This document shows positions 62,129 to 64,000 of a stretch of 64,000 nt of DNA, one piece after another. The notes beneath the pieces are model-generated. The model saw only the letters and a list, made by a program, of their open reading frames with translations. It searched no databases and was not told the origin of the DNA. A program made the translations under genes and the position numbers. Within the stretch, counting starts at the first letter, position 1, and every line of letters begins with the position of its first letter. Origin of the DNA: Aliivibrio salmonicida LFI1238 (GTDB lineage: Bacteria; Pseudomonadota; Gammaproteobacteria; Enterobacterales; Vibrionaceae); assembly GCF_000196495.1 (NCBI RefSeq), contig NC_011311.1, positions 1 through 64,000 of the forward strand, written 5' to 3'.

Positions 62129-64000
62129 ATGTTAAAAGCAATTCATCTAGATCTTGATAAAAGTGAATTTTTTGATTCTTATAATGATGATGAGTTCTGG
62201 CAAAGAAATGCAAAGAACACACTTATAGATATGCTTATAAGCACTTGTAAAGATGCTCAGGACTATAGACAATCACGCTTAAATAATAAAAATAAAATCA
62301 GTGCTGCTCATAATGCTATTTGTATTAGCGGTAGTCGAGGTGCAGGTAAGACCGTCTTTTTACGTAACGCTAAAAAAATTTGGGAAGAAGCAAAGTTAGA
62401 TAATATTGAAAAAATAAATATTTCTAATTTGTATTTTGCGGAAACAATTGATCCGACACTATTAAATGGTCATGATAATTTTGCTAACGTTATTATTGCT
62501 CAACTATATAATGCAGTTGAAAATAAGCTATCATCGCCACATATAGATGTGATGAAGAAAAATAATTTTTATACATCACTTAAGAAACTAGCTGAATCAT
62601 TAGGAAAAAAGAGTGATTTTGCTGACCATACGGGTATTGATCGAATTTTAAAATATCGTTCGGGTATACAAGTTGAAGCTTTCTTTCATAAGTACGTAGA
62701 AAACTGTGTAGAGCTCTTAGGTTGTCAAGCTATCGTTGTACCAATTGATGATGTCGATATGGCACTAAACCGAGCGGTCGAAGTGTTAGATGAAGTACGC
62801 AGATTATTAAGTTGTCCTTATATCATTCCAATAGTAAGTGGCGACCATGAACTTTATTCGCATATGGTACGTGTTCATTTTGAAAAAAATGCAACAGACA
62901 ATAAGAGTATATCAGAAGAAACCACTAGATCTGGACACAAAATAGGAAAGCTCCTTGCTGATTCCTATCTTACAAAGGTATTTCCAAATCATTTGCGCTT
63001 ACCATTATTGGCAATTGACAGGTTACTTCCACATTTATTAATCAAAGAAAAAGGTATCAGTAATAAAGGTATCAGCTTTGTTAAGTATGAAAAAATGCTG
63101 ACTCATGTTTTCTTTTATTTGTGCAATGGAGAAGAACGAAGTACTGAATATCCAAAGCCGGAAAGTGCTCGTGAAGTAACTCAGTTAATTAAAGCACTAA
63201 CACCATTAAAACTACAAGAATTTCAAAAACATGATTTATGGAATACTTTCAAATCGTGGGCAGAACAGAAGCATCATGGTGCAACTTACACGAATGCAGT
63301 CTCAATAAGTCAATTATCTGATTATAACTCAGAAGAAACAATCTTTAGATTTGATCAACTCTTAGCTTTCAACCCTATTTCACAAGTAAAAGAAAGCATT
63401 CCTTGGGCAATTAAACCATTTCTATCTGAGCAAGAAATCGCCATACGAGATTTATATGGAAAGTCGGTTAAAAAGAAAGATTTGAGCGAGAATGACAATG
63501 TAAACATTATAAATAGTGTATTTACTCATGACATGAAAATATTGCGTAGCATGCCACCTTTGGAGCTATATAGTAGCGATATGACTTTGACAATAGATAC
63601 TGTAAAAAAAGATGAAACAAATTTACTACTTGCTGTCTATACTCATAGAGATTTTTACGGAAAACAAGGTAACAGAAGCTATAATATTTTTTTTAGTCGA
63701 GCTTTTGAAATACTCTCAGTATCACTATTATCAGTATCTACAAATATTCAAGTAGCCAATTGGGAAGCTCAGTTAGATGAAATTATAGCGCGTGTTCCTT
63801 TCTATAGTATTCATGCAATTAACCCGACTAAGTATTTAGAGCAAGAAGGGGAGGACCTTACTCTAGCCGAATCTGTAGTATCTGAAAATATAAACGAAAC
63901 CTATAAAACATCCCCTTTAGCTTTAAAAATAAAAGACTGGGAAGTAGCTAGTAAAGAAAAATTATCTGGATTAAATAATTTATCTATATTACCGCTAATT
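62129..64000 (+). CDS. RdrA-like P-loop ATPase, runs off the window
   Basis: 624 codons visible from ATG 62129 with no stop. Walker A GSRGAGKT (residues 68-75, Lys74) in CISGSRGAGKTVFLRN; IDPTLLNGHDNFANVIIAQL near 105-124; Walker B VVPIDDVDMALNRAVEVLDE; a sensor-like PIVSGDHELY. From memory the combination DPTLL-HD-F-NVI-A and PIDDVD is typical of RdrA of the RADAR defence system; other STAND-type defence ATPases remain possible. RADAR would need an adenosine deaminase gene (rdrB) just past the edge. It lies right after repeat copy E. Confidence 0.7.
   Translation, partial: MLKAIHLDLDKSEFFDSYNDDEFWQRNAKNTLIDMLISTCKDAQDYRQSRLNNKNKISAAHNAICISGSRGAGKTVFLRNAKKIWEEAKLDNIEKINISNLYFAETIDPTLLNGHDNFANVIIAQLYNAVENKLSSPHIDVMKKNNFYTSLKKLAESLGKKSDFADHTGIDRILKYRSGIQVEAFFHKYVENCVELLGCQAIVVPIDDVDMALNRAVEVLDEVRRLLSCPYIIPIVSGDHELYSHMVRVHFEKNATDNKSISEETTRSGHKIGKLLADSYLTKVFPNHLRLPLLAIDRLLPHLLIKEKGISNKGISFVKYEKMLTHVFFYLCNGEERSTEYPKPESAREVTQLIKALTPLKLQEFQKHDLWNTFKSWAEQKHHGATYTNAVSISQLSDYNSEETIFRFDQLLAFNPISQVKESIPWAIKPFLSEQEIAIRDLYGKSVKKKDLSENDNVNIINSVFTHDMKILRSMPPLELYSSDMTLTIDTVKKDETNLLLAVYTHRDFYGKQGNRSYNIFFSRAFEILSVSLLSVSTNIQVANWEAQLDEIIARVPFYSIHAINPTKYLEQEGEDLTLAESVVSENINETYKTSPLALKIKDWEVASKEKLSGLNNLSILPLI

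Overview
The window is a large part of a conjugative plasmid (or plasmid-like element) of a marine gamma-proteobacterium, most likely a Vibrionaceae host (Vibrio/Aliivibrio/Photobacterium). This host call is an inference from the AT-rich accessory DNA, the Hcp/VgrG/LysM type VI secretion (T6SS) cargo and the F-type transfer genes. The window contains no recognisable replication initiator or rRNA/tRNA gene.

Region 1 (1-26.4 kb, + strand) is a nearly complete F-type transfer operon in F-like order: traY, A, L, E, K, B, V, C, trbI, traW, U, (orf), trbC, traN, F, (orf), trbB-like, traH, G, (orf), traD, traI. It makes the pilus, the secretion channel, the coupling protein and the relaxase. Three genes have no F counterpart that I recognise: 8757-9122, 12330-13049 and 17817-18314. 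TraI carries an extra Toprim-like C-terminal region.

Region 2 (26.4-27.2 kb) is the origin of transfer. A TraM-like gene faces an array of TGGTACA/TGTACCA boxes set exactly 11 bp apart, then a hairpin and a nic-like sequence that aligns with those of F and R388. The inferred nick is at 27169^27170, so DNA to its right enters the recipient first.

Region 3 (27.4-34.5 kb) is the leading region. All genes except an HU-like gene are on the minus strand, so the incoming single strand can serve as their template. They include a lytic transglycosylase, ArdC-like antirestriction protein, a RadC-family protein, small regulators and several unknowns. Two gene groups are each headed by a ~200-nt nested dyad; the two dyads share architecture and show compensatory changes. 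I read them as candidate single-strand promoters.

Region 4 (34.9-51.9 kb) holds an orphan T6SS module behind a sigma-54-like promoter (hcp, vgrG, DUF4123 adaptor, LysM effector, convergent FGE-fold lipoprotein), a parAB locus flanked by two palindromic parS-like sites, two serine recombinases, an IS91-family transposase, and a pesticin-like lysozyme effector with its probable immunity gene.

Region 5 (51.9-64 kb) is a chain of defence-like cassettes separated by five divergent copies of a ~130-200 bp intergenic repeat that starts with a terminator. The cassettes hold an unknown gene, a HEPN/Abi-like gene, a decayed ATPase plus a CD-NTase/SLATT (CBASS-type) pair, an IS6-family element with a truncated gene, a ParE/antitoxin pair, a membrane-anchored GH3-like protein, and an RdrA-like P-loop ATPase that runs off the end.
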